Numbered from the stretch's first letter, positions 16,981 to 24,474 are shown. The stretch is 41,364 nucleotides of DNA from Luteimonas panaciterrae (GCF_020511115.1 NZ_JAJAVH010000003.1:1-41364), one strand, 5' to 3'. Made by a program: numbers and translations. The notes: generated from the sequence alone by a model not told the origin.

Positions 16981-17655
16981 ATGGGAAGACTGCTTCTCCC
17001 TATCATCGCCATCCTGATGGTCATCACGATCGCGCTGGTCGTTTGGTTGTCGCGAACGCCTCGCGATTCCGCGGCGAATACGACGATGACGGCCAAGTCC
17101 TGCCCCGAAACGTTCGAAGGCGAATCAACGACCCGCCTGCAGGCGGTGCTGCCGACGGATTCGGGCATGCACGCCATCTGGGATCCATCGGCCTATGCCG
17201 ACATCTGCGGATACGAGACGTGGGAGAAGCAGGTACTGGAGACCCAGGACAACGAACGGCATATCCGCGCCGGCCACTTCGTGCCCTTGTACGTTCACGC
17301 CGACGGCTCCCCGGCCATCGAGATCCGGGTAGGGCGGGCGGACGCGCCGAGCGCGCTGGCCGATGCCGAATCGGCTTGGGTGACGGCCTCGTCGGAGGAG
17401 TACCTGTTCGTTTCCACGGGCACGGCCAATGTCAGCGGCATCGAGTACATCGGCGGGAAGCCGGATCCCGCGATCAGGAGCCTGGTACTCCCGGCCGGGC
17501 GTTGGCGCATGAAAATCCATCTTTTGGAGGCGCCCGAGAGCGCCCGAAGCCAGGACGGACTGTACCCGCCCGATTTCCTCGCCCTGGCGAACCCGGAGAT
17601 TGCCGCGCACGGGCCGTATCGGCAGTCGGAGGAAACCTTCGACCGGCTTCCCTGA
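16981..17655 (+). CDS. Membrane-anchored protein of unknown function
   Basis: A 224-residue protein with an N-terminal signal or anchor helix (about 4-23, LLLPIIAILMVITIALVVWL) and a soluble, probably periplasmic, beta-rich domain. Visible motifs are HIRAGHFVPLYVHADGSP, SAWVTASSEEYLFVSTGT, GIEYIGG and LVLPAGRWRMKIHLL. There are two cysteines, 42 residues apart in the ordered part, which could form a disulfide. The pattern of repeated strands recalls small exported or immunity-like beta domains, but I cannot name a family. It lies 46 bases after the synthase-like gene with no strong Shine-Dalgarno sequence. Confidence 0.6.
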   Translation: MGRLLLPIIAILMVITIALVVWLSRTPRDSAANTTMTAKSCPETFEGESTTRLQAVLPTDSGMHAIWDPSAYADICGYETWEKQVLETQDNERHIRAGHFVPLYVHADGSPAIEIRVGRADAPSALADAESAWVTASSEEYLFVSTGTANVSGIEYIGGKPDPAIRSLVLPAGRWRMKIHLLEAPESARSQDGLYPPDFLALANPEIAAHGPYRQSEETFDRLP

Positions 17656-17806
17656 GGGCGGGGGACGGTTTCCGGCGGCCTGAATCCGGGCCCGGCCCGC
17701 TGACGACCGGCAACCGGCGCTTCAACGCACCGTTGCGCGGGCGGCGGTGGTGTGTCGTTACAATGCCCACATCCTTGACGGCCTCCCCCTGCCGTAAACC
17801 GTCGCC

Positions 17807-18730
17807 GTGAACGTTCCTCCCGTCAGACAACTGCCAGACGTCGCCTTCGACGCCGCGACCGCCGCCCGCCCCCTCGACTGGGTCGGCATGCAGCGCATCG
17901 CGCTCCCCCTGCGCATTCCCGGCCCGGGTGGCGATTCGGTCCTGGTGAGCGCCTGGGCCGACGTCTTCGTCGACCTGCGCGACGCCGACGCGCGCGGCAT
18001 CCATATGTCGCGCCTGTACCTGCGACTGCAGGATGCGCTGAGCAGCGAGGCGATCACGCCCGCCGGCCTGCGTCGCGTACTGCAGGATTGCATCGACTCG
18101 CAGGGCGGCCTGTCCTCGGCCGCGCGCCTGGTGCTGCGCTATGAGCAGCTGCTCAAGCGCAAGGCGCTCTCCAGCGAGCATGCCGGCTGGAAAACGTATC
18201 CGGTCGAGATCGACGCCACGCTGCGCGACGGTCATCTCGCGCTGACGCTGGCATTCTCGGTCGAGTATTCGAGTACCTGTCCGGCGTCGGCCGCGCTGTC
18301 GCGGCAGTTGAACGCGGAGCGGTTCGCCGAGGACTTTGCCACCGCGCATCCGCTTTCCACCGGCGTGGTGCGCGACTGGCTCGCCTCCGAGCGCGGCCTG
18401 GCTGCGACTCCGCATGCGCAGCGCAGCCGTGCTGACATGCGCCTGACGTTGCGTCCGGCCTTCGATCGTTTGTCGATCGAACATTTCGTCGACACCGTGG
18501 AGAGCGCGCTCGGGACGCCGGTGCAGACGGCGGTCAAGCGCGAGGATGAGCAAGCGTTCGCGCGGCTCAATGCCGAGAATCTGATGTTCTGCGAGGACGC
18601 GGCGCGTCGGGTTGCGGCGGTGCTGGCGCGGGATGCGCATGTCGAGCGTTTCGATGTTGCCGTGGCGCATTTCGAGAGTTTGCATGCGCATGATGCGGTG
18701 GCGCGGGTGTCGGGGCAGGGGAGTCCGTAA
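17807..18730 (+). CDS. folE2: GTP cyclohydrolase FolE2 (type IB)
   Basis: Makes dihydroneopterin triphosphate from GTP for folate synthesis. It belongs to the metal-flexible IB family that replaces zinc-dependent FolE in many bacteria. It has 307 residues. The conserved cysteine lies in EYSSTCPASAALSRQ (Cys158), and the C-terminal EDEQAFARLNAENLMFCEDAARR block is typical. The start is GTG 17807; the family N-terminus (LPDVAFD) follows directly. A -10-like TACAAT lies at 17759-17764 without a good -35. A weak half-site GTTACAAT overlapping it resembles part of a Zur box but is not convincing. Repeats begin directly after the stop. Confidence 0.93.
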   Translation: MNVPPVRQLPDVAFDAATAARPLDWVGMQRIALPLRIPGPGGDSVLVSAWADVFVDLRDADARGIHMSRLYLRLQDALSSEAITPAGLRRVLQDCIDSQGGLSSAARLVLRYEQLLKRKALSSEHAGWKTYPVEIDATLRDGHLALTLAFSVEYSSTCPASAALSRQLNAERFAEDFATAHPLSTGVVRDWLASERGLAATPHAQRSRADMRLTLRPAFDRLSIEHFVDTVESALGTPVQTAVKREDEQAFARLNAENLMFCEDAARRVAAVLARDAHVERFDVAVAHFESLHAHDAVARVSGQGSP

Positions 18731-18760
18731 GAAGGGCTTGGCGGCCTTGGTTGTTGTTTG

Positions 18761-18785
18761 TCGTCCCAGCGGAAGCTGGGATCCA
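18761..18785. repeat. REP-like palindrome after folE2
   Basis: CGTCCCAGC-GGAA-GCTGGGATCC forms a stem with arms CCCAGC/GCTGGG and flanking partial complementarity. It is related to the elements at 14730 and 22966. It may stabilise the folE2 3' end. Confidence 0.6.
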
Positions 18786-18817
18786 TTTGGCTTTTGTCTT
18801 TGCTCTTGCCGTTAAAA

Positions 18818-19371
18818 AGCAAAAGCGTTTCGTCCGCTACGCGGCCGAGTTCATTTCTTTTGATAAGCGTCAAAAGAAACGAACCAAAGAAAAACGCTTT
18901 CCCCGACGAAGCAGCCCCAGGGTTTCATTGCTATCAGGATTTTTCGACTCGCCCTCCTGGCTCGGTCGAAAAACGGCGCACATCCCTGTGCGCCGCCCTC
19001 CGGGTCTCCGGGAGCTGAAGGTGATTCATCTTTAGACGCGAAATGCTAAAGAGAAGCTGAGCAAAGCTTTTGCTCTTGGCTGCTAAGAATCTTTGCGAGC
19101 CGCGATGTGCCTAGACCCAAAGGGCGGCGGGCAGGATGCCCGCCGTTTTCCGACCGAGCCATGGATGGCGAGTCGGAAAATCCTGGGGTACTTCCCGCGT
19201 TGGGATTGCTGTGTCGAGAAAAGCGTTTTTCTTTGGTTCGTTTCTTTGATTCGCGCCATCCATGGCGCTCATCCCTTCGGGGCCGGCTTCGCCGTTCGCA
19301 CGCGCTCCTGCGCGTGCAGTGACGCTTATCAAAAGAAATGAACTAGCCCCTTCAGGGGCGAAATGCTTTTT
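18818..19371. repeat. Composite long palindromic repeat, copy 1
   Basis: This is a non-coding element of about 550 bases made of two long inverted arms around a core. The left arm (18818-19007) begins AGCAAAAGCGTTTCG and ends CCGGGTCT. The right arm (19113-19370) begins AGACCC and ends with the reverse complement of the left terminus. Inside the arms are further hairpins: TTTTCGACTCG.../CGAGTCGGAAAA, GGCGGGC/GCCCGCC and CCTTCAGGGG. The core (19008-19112) has GAGCAAA/TTTTGCTC. The right arm carries an extra 72 bases (19248-19319) absent from copy 2. Open frames within it are by-products, not genes. The whole gap from folE2 to the M23 peptidase gene (18731-19402) holds nothing else recognisable. 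Confidence 0.85.
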
Positions 19372-19402
19372 CTAAGACTTCAAGTGAAGTCAAACCCCCA
19401 AG

Positions 19403-20251
19403 CTAGCGACTACCAACCCTCTCCAACACCAGCAGCGGATCAATCCGCACATCAAACCAGTTCATCCCCCAGTGCAGATGCGGCCCGGTCGCGCGTCCAG
19501 TCGCGCCCACGGCGGCAACGATCTGCCCCTGCTGCACGCGATCGCCAACCTTCACATCGATCCGCGACAGATGCAGGAAGTTGCTGCTCACGCCATGGCC
19601 ATGGTCGATCAGCAGCGTGCCGCCGGTGAGGTAGAGATCGGGTGCGGCGAAGGTCACCACACCGGCGGCCGGTGCCTTGACCGGTGTGCCCGCCGCAACG
19701 GCGATATCCATGCCCGAATGTCCCGCGCCGGGTTGTCCGTTGTATACGCGCGCATTGCCGAAACGGCCACTGATGCGACCCTGCACGGGCCAGATGAAGG
19801 GCTGGGCGAAGTCGCCGCGGTCGTCGTCGCGCAGTCGCGCGGCGGTGACCAGGGCCTGTTCGCGTTCGATGCGTTTGGCGATCTCGGGCGGCGGGTTGAC
19901 GGTCTTCGGTGGGACGCCGTTGACGTGTTCCACCGGCCAGTCGCGTGGCGTCACCGTGATCGAGACGGTGTCGTCATGACCATCGGCGCGACGCACCTGG
20001 ATCGAAAGCGGCCCTTTCTCGTCACGTCCGACGCCGAACACCACCGTGCCGTAGGGCGTCGGCCGCAGATCGCGACCGGCATAGTGGACATGGCTGCCGG
20101 CGGGCACCTTGCCGAGCACCAGAGCGCCCTGCGAGACGGAGGTGGGGAAGACGACGCGCTGATCGGCGGTGTCCTGCGCGGCCGCCACGCCGAAGCAGGC
20201 GGTGAACAGCAGTATCGGAATGACGAAGATCGCCCGCAGCGTCGACCTCAA
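19403..20251 (-). CDS. Secreted M23 (LytM-type) peptidase
   Basis: A 282-residue protein. From TTG 20251 there is a basic N-region and hydrophobic signal peptide (ending near GVAAAQ), an N-terminal beta domain, then the M23 domain in the last 130 residues. Zinc ligands are visible in GHSGMDIAVAAGTPV (H and D) and GPHLHWG (H-x-H). Such proteins cut peptidoglycan cross-bridges or, when inactive, activate amidases; the ligands here look intact. The start overlaps the pyrC stop (TTGA), showing coupling to pyrC; the longer open frame further upstream lies inside pyrC and is not used. Confidence 0.87.
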   Translation of the reverse strand: MRSTLRAIFVIPILLFTACFGVAAAQDTADQRVVFPTSVSQGALVLGKVPAGSHVHYAGRDLRPTPYGTVVFGVGRDEKGPLSIQVRRADGHDDTVSITVTPRDWPVEHVNGVPPKTVNPPPEIAKRIEREQALVTAARLRDDDRGDFAQPFIWPVQGRISGRFGNARVYNGQPGAGHSGMDIAVAAGTPVKAPAAGVVTFAAPDLYLTGGTLLIDHGHGVSSNFLHLSRIDVKVGDRVQQGQIVAAVGATGRATGPHLHWGMNWFDVRIDPLLVLERVGSR

Positions 20252-21594
20252 CGCGCGAACTCCAGTCGCTGGCCCCGCGGTTCGCCGATCAGTCGCGAGC
20301 CATCCCACGCCAGCTCGCCGTTGACCCAGGTGGAGGCGATGCGCGAACGGAACGTCGTGCCTTCGAACGGCGACCAGCCGCACTTGGACAGCACGTCCTC
20401 GCGCCGCACCGTGAAGGGTGTGTCCTCGACCAGCACCAGATCGGCGTGATAACCCTCGCGCAGGTAGCCGCGTTCCTTCACGTCGAACAACTGCGCCGGT
20501 GCATGCGCGAACTTCTGCACGACCTGAGTGGTGCTCAGGCGGCCTTCGTGCACCAGTTCCAGCGCCGCGACCAAGGCGTATTGCACCAGCGGCAGGCCGC
20601 TGGGTGCGCGGGTGTACGGCTGCGACTTTTCTTCCAGCGTATGCGGTGCATGGTCGGTGGCGAGTACGTCGATCACATCCGAGGCGAGGGCGCGGATCAG
20701 CGCCTCGCGATCGCTCGCGTCCTTGATCGCCGGATTGCACTTGATGAGATGGCCGAGGCGGGCATAGTCGGCGCGATCGAAGCGCAGGAAATGGATGCAG
20801 GTTTCCGCGGTGATGCGCTTGCGCACGCCATTGCCGTCGATCAGCGGGCCTGGCGTGAACAGGGCCAGTTCGTCGGCGGTGGAAATGTGCAGCACGTGCA
20901 GGCGCGTGTCGTGCTTGCGCGCGAGCGAGAGCGCGAGCTGCGTCGATTTCATGCAGGCTTCGCGCGAACGGATGTCCGGGTGCTTGTCGGCGGGAATGTC
21001 GTCGCCGTATTCGGCGCGATATTTCGCCAGCAGCGCGTCGATCATCGGCGTGTCTTCGCAGTGGGTGATGATCGGGGTCGGCGCTTCGCGGAAGATGGCG
21101 TCCAGCGTGTCGGGGTTGTCCACCAGCATGTTGCCGGTGGAAGCGCCCATGAACACCTTGATGCCCGGCGCGGCCAGCGGATCGAGGCTGCGCACGTCGG
21201 CGAGGTTGTCGTTGCTCGCGCCGAAGTAGAAGCCGTAGTTGGCGCGGGCGCGTCCGGCGGCGCGGCGGTATTTGTCCTCCAGCGCGGCAGCGTTGAGCGT
21301 CGGCGGGCTGGTATTGGGCATGTCCATGAAGCTGGTCAGCCCGCCGGCCACCGCCGCAGCCGATTCGGTGGCGATATCGGCCTTGTGTTCGAGGCCGGGT
21401 TCGCGGAAGTGCACCTGATCGTCGATCATGCCCGGCAGCAGGCGGCGGCCGCGCGCGTCGATCACGGTCTCGCCCTCGCGGGCACTCAGGCCGCTGCCGA
21501 TGGCCTCGATGCGGCCGTGCGCGATGCGCAGGTCGCCATCGGATTCGCGCCCGTCGCTGACGAGGCGGGCGTTGACGATCAAGGTATCGGCCAT
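20248..21594 (-). CDS. pyrC: Dihydroorotase
   Basis: Forms dihydroorotate from carbamoyl aspartate in pyrimidine synthesis. It has 448 residues and the class I (long) architecture. In the N-terminal metal motif the sequence is DDQVHFREPG, so the first His of the usual HxH pair is Gln. Other features are MPNTSPPT, the Lys expected to be carboxylated in GIKVFMGASTGN, ITHCED, LHVLHIST, and the catalytic Asp in DVLATDHAPHT. Similar DDQVHFREPG proteins are, as I recall, common in Bacteroidetes and xanthomonads. A good AAAGGA precedes ATG 21594. It follows yidD by 10 bases and overlaps the M23 peptidase gene, so the three form an operon. Confidence 0.92.
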   Translation of the reverse strand: MADTLIVNARLVSDGRESDGDLRIAHGRIEAIGSGLSAREGETVIDARGRRLLPGMIDDQVHFREPGLEHKADIATESAAAVAGGLTSFMDMPNTSPPTLNAAALEDKYRRAAGRARANYGFYFGASNDNLADVRSLDPLAAPGIKVFMGASTGNMLVDNPDTLDAIFREAPTPIITHCEDTPMIDALLAKYRAEYGDDIPADKHPDIRSREACMKSTQLALSLARKHDTRLHVLHISTADELALFTPGPLIDGNGVRKRITAETCIHFLRFDRADYARLGHLIKCNPAIKDASDREALIRALASDVIDVLATDHAPHTLEEKSQPYTRAPSGLPLVQYALVAALELVHEGRLSTTQVVQKFAHAPAQLFDVKERGYLREGYHADLVLVEDTPFTVRREDVLSKCGWSPFEGTTFRSRIASTWVNGELAWDGSRLIGEPRGQRLEFAR

Positions 21595-21604
21595 GCGGAG
21601 TCCT

Positions 21605-21826
21605 TTAGGAGTGGGGCGGGACAGGGTCGTGCCCGCCCGGATGCAGCGGATGGCAGCGGCCGATGCGGCGGATCGCCAGCCAGCCGCCACGCCAGGCGCC
21701 AAAACGGGCGATGGCTTCTATGGCGTATTCCGAGCAGGTCGGCACAAAACGGCAGCGCTGGCCGAGCAGGGGACTCAGCCAACGTTTATAGCCGCGTAGC
21801 AGGAGAATAAGGAGGCGGTCGATCAC
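21605..21826 (-). CDS. yidD: Membrane protein insertion efficiency factor YidD
   Basis: A 73-residue protein that assists YidC-dependent membrane insertion. Signatures are the N-terminal amphipathic helix ([18 protein letters not shown]), [15 protein letters not shown] and [18 protein letters not shown], with three conserved cysteines. The start is GTG 21826. It normally sits in rpmH-rnpA-yidD-yidC; here it leads a yidD-pyrC-M23 peptidase operon and diverges from dksA. It is easy to miss because the open frame extends far upstream, through the antisense of dksA. Confidence 0.92.
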   Translation of the reverse strand: MIDRLLILLLRGYKRWLSPLLGQRCRFVPTCSEYAIEAIARFGAWRGGWLAIRRIGRCHPLHPGGHDPVPPHS

Positions 21827-21861
21827 GGCGGGTGAATGGGGCTCACCGCATACTGCCGCGG

Positions 21862-21890
21862 TTGCCGCTGTCAGCCGAGAAGGGTATAAC
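21862..21890 (+). promoter_or_regulatory. Sigma70-type promoter of dksA
   Basis: TTGCCG (21862-21867) and TATAAC (21885-21890) are separated by exactly 17 bases. Transcription would begin near 21897, about 60 bases before the GTG start of dksA. Confidence 0.65.
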
Positions 21891-21956
21891 AGCGCGCTTT
21901 CCCGTCCAAGGGAATCCTCTCCCATCCGGGGGAAAATCAGGAAGGATTGCAGCAAA

Positions 21957-22934
21957 GTGGCAGTGAAGAAACCCGCGAAAAAGGCCGCCAAGGCCGCCAA
22001 GAAGCCCGCAAAGCCCGTCGCCAAGAAGGCCGCCGTCAAGAAGCCCGTTGCCAAGCCGGCGGCGAAGAAAGCCGTGGCCAAGAAGTCGGCGCCTGCGAAG
22101 AAGGTCGTCGCCAAGAAGCCGGCTGCCAAGAAAGTGGCTCCGGCGACCAAGAAGGCGCCGCCGCCAGCCAAGGCGGTGAAGAAGGCCCCGGCCCCGGCAA
22201 AGCCGGCCGCCAAGCCTGCTGCCGCCGCCGCGAAGCCGGCACCGGTGAAGAAGGCTCCGGTTCCCGCGCCTGCCCCCGAGAAAAAGCAGCCGGCCCCGCC
22301 GACGCGCGCCGCGACGCCAGCGCCGGCAGTCGCCGAGAAGAAGCCGGCTCCCGCCAAGGCACCCGCCGCCAGCGAAACCAACAGCAAGCCCGTCGCCGTC
22401 AAGTCGGCGTTCGCGCCGCGCCCGGTAGGCAAGGTGGCCGTGGCCATCGCGGCCAAGCCGACCACGCCCGCGCCGAAGGTCAAGGTCAAGGTGGTGCCGT
22501 ACAAGACCGACAAGGCCAGTGGCCGTCCGATCGTCCCCGACGGCTACAAGCCGAGCGTGGACGAGGAATACATGAGCCCGCTGCAGGTCGAGTACTTCCG
22601 CCAGCGCCTGCTGCAGTGGCGTGCGGACCTGGTCGAGGAATCCAAGCAGACCATCGAGAACCTCAAGGACGAAGTGCGCGACGTCGGCGACGAAGCCGAA
22701 CGCGCCACCCGCGAAACCGAGAACTCGCTGGAACTGCGCACCCGCGACCGCTACCGCAAGCTGATCGGCAAGATCGACAGCACGCTCAAGCGTCTGGATG
22801 CCGGCGAATACGGCTACAGCGTCGATTCGGGCGAGGAGATCGGCCTGGAGCGCCTGGAAGCGCGCCTCACCGCCGAGCGCACCATCGACGAACAGGAACG
22901 CTGGGAACATCTGCAGAAGCAGATCGGCGACTGA
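21957..22934 (+). CDS. dksA: DksA-family RNA polymerase-binding protein with Lys/Ala/Pro-rich N-terminus and no zinc-finger cysteines
   Basis: A 325-residue transcription factor that acts with ppGpp through the RNA polymerase secondary channel. The first ~190 residues are low-complexity KPAAKKA repeats of the AlgP/histone H1 type. The DksA part begins near residue 200. The coiled-coil tip is intact: [10 protein letters not shown] with D242, D245 and A247 matching the functional DxxDxA. The zinc-finger region keeps its frame ([21 protein letters not shown]) but all four Cys positions are replaced, by S288, S291, T309 and E312. The start is GTG 21957, with GAAGGA upstream and a TTGCCG-N17-TATAAC promoter. 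It ends at a palindrome followed by T-rich DNA. Confidence 0.9.
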   Translation: MAVKKPAKKAAKAAKKPAKPVAKKAAVKKPVAKPAAKKAVAKKSAPAKKVVAKKPAAKKVAPATKKAPPPAKAVKKAPAPAKPAAKPAAAAAKPAPVKKAPVPAPAPEKKQPAPPTRAATPAPAVAEKKPAPAKAPAASETNSKPVAVKSAFAPRPVGKVAVAIAAKPTTPAPKVKVKVVPYKTDKASGRPIVPDGYKPSVDEEYMSPLQVEYFRQRLLQWRADLVEESKQTIENLKDEVRDVGDEAERATRETENSLELRTRDRYRKLIGKIDSTLKRLDAGEYGYSVDSGEEIGLERLEARLTAERTIDEQERWEHLQKQIGD

Positions 22935-22965
22935 TCCAGAACTGAAGAACGCCTGTTCTTCCGCT

Positions 22966-23003
22966 CGTCATCCCGGCTTCCACCGGGATGACGATTTGTT
23001 TTT
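22966..23003 (+). terminator. REP-like palindrome and probable dksA terminator
   Basis: Perfect 11-bp arms CGTCATCCCGG/CCGGGATGACG surround a 6-base loop (22966-22993), followed by ATTTGTTTTTA. It is both a member of the REP-like family in this window and a plausible terminator. A smaller hairpin, GAAGAAC/GTTCTTC, precedes it (22944-22961). Confidence 0.7.
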
Positions 23004-23023
23004 AGGCACCTCAAGCGCCGACG

Positions 23024-23911
23024 TCATTCCCGTGTACTGACCACGGCTCCGACACTGGCGCAGATCACGAAGAGAATGCCCGCCATCTGTTGCAGGCTCA
23101 GCGGCTGCTGCAGGATGAGATAACCGGCGAGCGCGCCGATGCCGGGTTCGGCGCTCATCAGCACGCCGAACGTCGCCGAGGGCAGCCGGCGCAGCGCCAT
23201 CATTTCCAGCGCATACGGCAGCAGTGGCGTCAGGATCGCGAGGCCGAACGTCTGCAGCATCAGCCCGTCGGGAATGTGGAGGCGGGTTTCGTACACGCCG
23301 AAGGGTGTCGCGATCAGTGCCGCGGCCGCGAGCGAGATCGCCAGTCCTTCCAGACCATGGAAGGCTTGCCCGATGCGCTTGCTCAGCAGGATGTAGGCCC
23401 CCCATCCCACGGCAGCGATAAGCGCGAAGCCGAAGCCGACCAGATCGACGCTCCAGCCTTCGCGAGTCCGCACCAGCAGAAGCACACCGGCGAAGGCAAG
23501 CAACAGCCAGACCAGGCGCCAGCTGCGCGCGAATCCCAGCGCTGCCACCCCGAGCGGCCCCACGAACTCGATCGCCACGACCAGGCCGAGCGGCACGCGC
23601 GTGATCGCCACGAAGAACGAGAGCGTCATCATCGCGATCGCGGCGCCGAGCGCCAGCGCGGCGAGGATCTCCTTGCCGTGATAGCGGCGGAAATCTGGGC
23701 GCACCACCACGCACAGGAGGAGTGCCGCCCACACGAGCCGTCCCCAGGTCGTGGCGAAGGGCCCGTAGTCGTGCATGGTCGGCTGCGCCAGCGCGGCGCC
23801 CAACTGCACCGAGATCATGGAACCGACGGCCATGAGGGCGGCGCTGCCCGAGCGCGAGGCGGGTGGCTTGGTGTCGGCTGCGGCGTTGGTGCGATCGTTC
23901 TGCAAACTCAT
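23024..23911 (-). CDS. EamA-family transporter (RhtA-like amino acid exporter)
   Basis: A 295-residue inner-membrane protein with about ten helices forming two EamA repeats. The motif VAIEFVGPLGVAAL in the first repeat and SAEPGIGALAGYLILQQPL in the second resemble RhtA, the threonine/homoserine exporter. The start may be ATG 23911 or, ten codons upstream, ATG 23941; neither has a good ribosome binding site, and I prefer the first because the extra MFNWRQRTSE resembles no homologue I know. It is a single gene on the minus strand, convergent with dksA. Confidence 0.85.
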   Translation of the reverse strand: MSLQNDRTNAAADTKPPASRSGSAALMAVGSMISVQLGAALAQPTMHDYGPFATTWGRLVWAALLLCVVVRPDFRRYHGKEILAALALGAAIAMMTLSFFVAITRVPLGLVVAIEFVGPLGVAALGFARSWRLVWLLLAFAGVLLLVRTREGWSVDLVGFGFALIAAVGWGAYILLSKRIGQAFHGLEGLAISLAAAALIATPFGVYETRLHIPDGLMLQTFGLAILTPLLPYALEMMALRRLPSATFGVLMSAEPGIGALAGYLILQQPLSLQQMAGILFVICASVGAVVSTRE

Positions 23912-24004
23912 CTCCGAGGTTCGCTGTCGCCAGTTAAACATGCCGAGCCAGCGGAGGGCAGGCGGATTGACCTAATTGAGTGGCTTTGATCGTCCGCTGA
24001 AACA

Positions 24005-24031
24005 AAAAAGCCCCGCATGGCGGGGCTTTCG
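24005..24031 (-). terminator. Rho-independent terminator of the Cys-rich mini-protein gene
   Basis: AAAGCCCCGC/GCGGGGCTTT with an ATG loop (24007-24029) has six A at its left, which is a U-tract on the minus strand. It lies 22 bases beyond the stop of the gene at 24053. Confidence 0.88.
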
Positions 24032-24052
24032 TCTTGCACAGCGCGGAGATGC

Positions 24053-24346
24053 TCACCACCAGCAGTTCTCGTAGCAGCGCTGGTAGCCTTCCTCGCAATT
24101 CTCGCGACCGATCTCCGGGCACTCTTCCTGCCAGTATTCCCGGCACAAGCGGAAGCAGGCTTCGTATGGTGTTTCTTCGTCATCGAAGGACAGCGCGCGC
24201 GGTGCCGGGGCCTTGCCTTCCAGCGCCGCCGACAGTTGGGCGAGATCGCCGGCCGGTGCGTTGCGTTCGTCGGCGGATGCGACGGTGAGCGCGGAAGCGG
24301 CGATCAGCATGAGCGCGCAGACCGAGGCACGAATGCCTTTCAACAT
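24053..24346 (-). CDS. Secreted twin-CX3C cysteine-rich mini-protein
   Basis: A 97-residue protein with a clear signal peptide (about 1-25, cleavage near ASA/DE), an acidic Ala/Pro linker, and a C-terminal domain of 36 residues with six cysteines (64, 68, 76, 84, 91, 95). The spacing is CX3C-X7-C-X7-C-X6-CX3C and the end is WW. Twin CX3C motifs on two short helices recall disulfide-stapled helical hairpins. I do not recognise a named family. GGAGAG precedes the ATG and a strong terminator follows, so it is a monocistronic gene likely to be real and expressed. Its function is unknown; an exported binding, metal-related or toxic role are all possible. Confidence 0.78.
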   Translation of the reverse strand: MLKGIRASVCALMLIAASALTVASADERNAPAGDLAQLSAALEGKAPAPRALSFDDEETPYEACFRLCREYWQEECPEIGRENCEEGYQRCYENCWW

Positions 24347-24474
24347 GGTTCTCTCCTATTTTGAAGTTGCCTGTCGCCGCATTCCCCCAAGAGTGCGGCC
24401 GCGCGAGTATGCATGCGCCGATGCGACATCGCCGTGACTGGCATCGTTGGAGATGTGACGGCGGTTGCCGTTGT

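Noticed and set aside
17755..17775. Zur box upstream of folE2
   Set aside because: Only one half-site-like GTTACAAT is visible and the second half does not match; too weak to call.
18751..19035. Small proteins in the composite repeats (also 40728-40964 and 41013-41234)
   Set aside because: Their sequence follows from the repeat arms, the same peptide appears in both orientations, and there is no ribosome binding site.
18818..19371. Insertion sequence or MITE with target duplication
   Set aside because: No transposase is present and no matching direct duplication is seen at the flanks of either copy, so only a repeat is called.
21957..22530. Lys/Ala/Pro region as a separate histone-like gene
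   Set aside because: It is in frame with the DksA domain without a stop or a second ribosome binding site, so one fused protein is the simpler reading.
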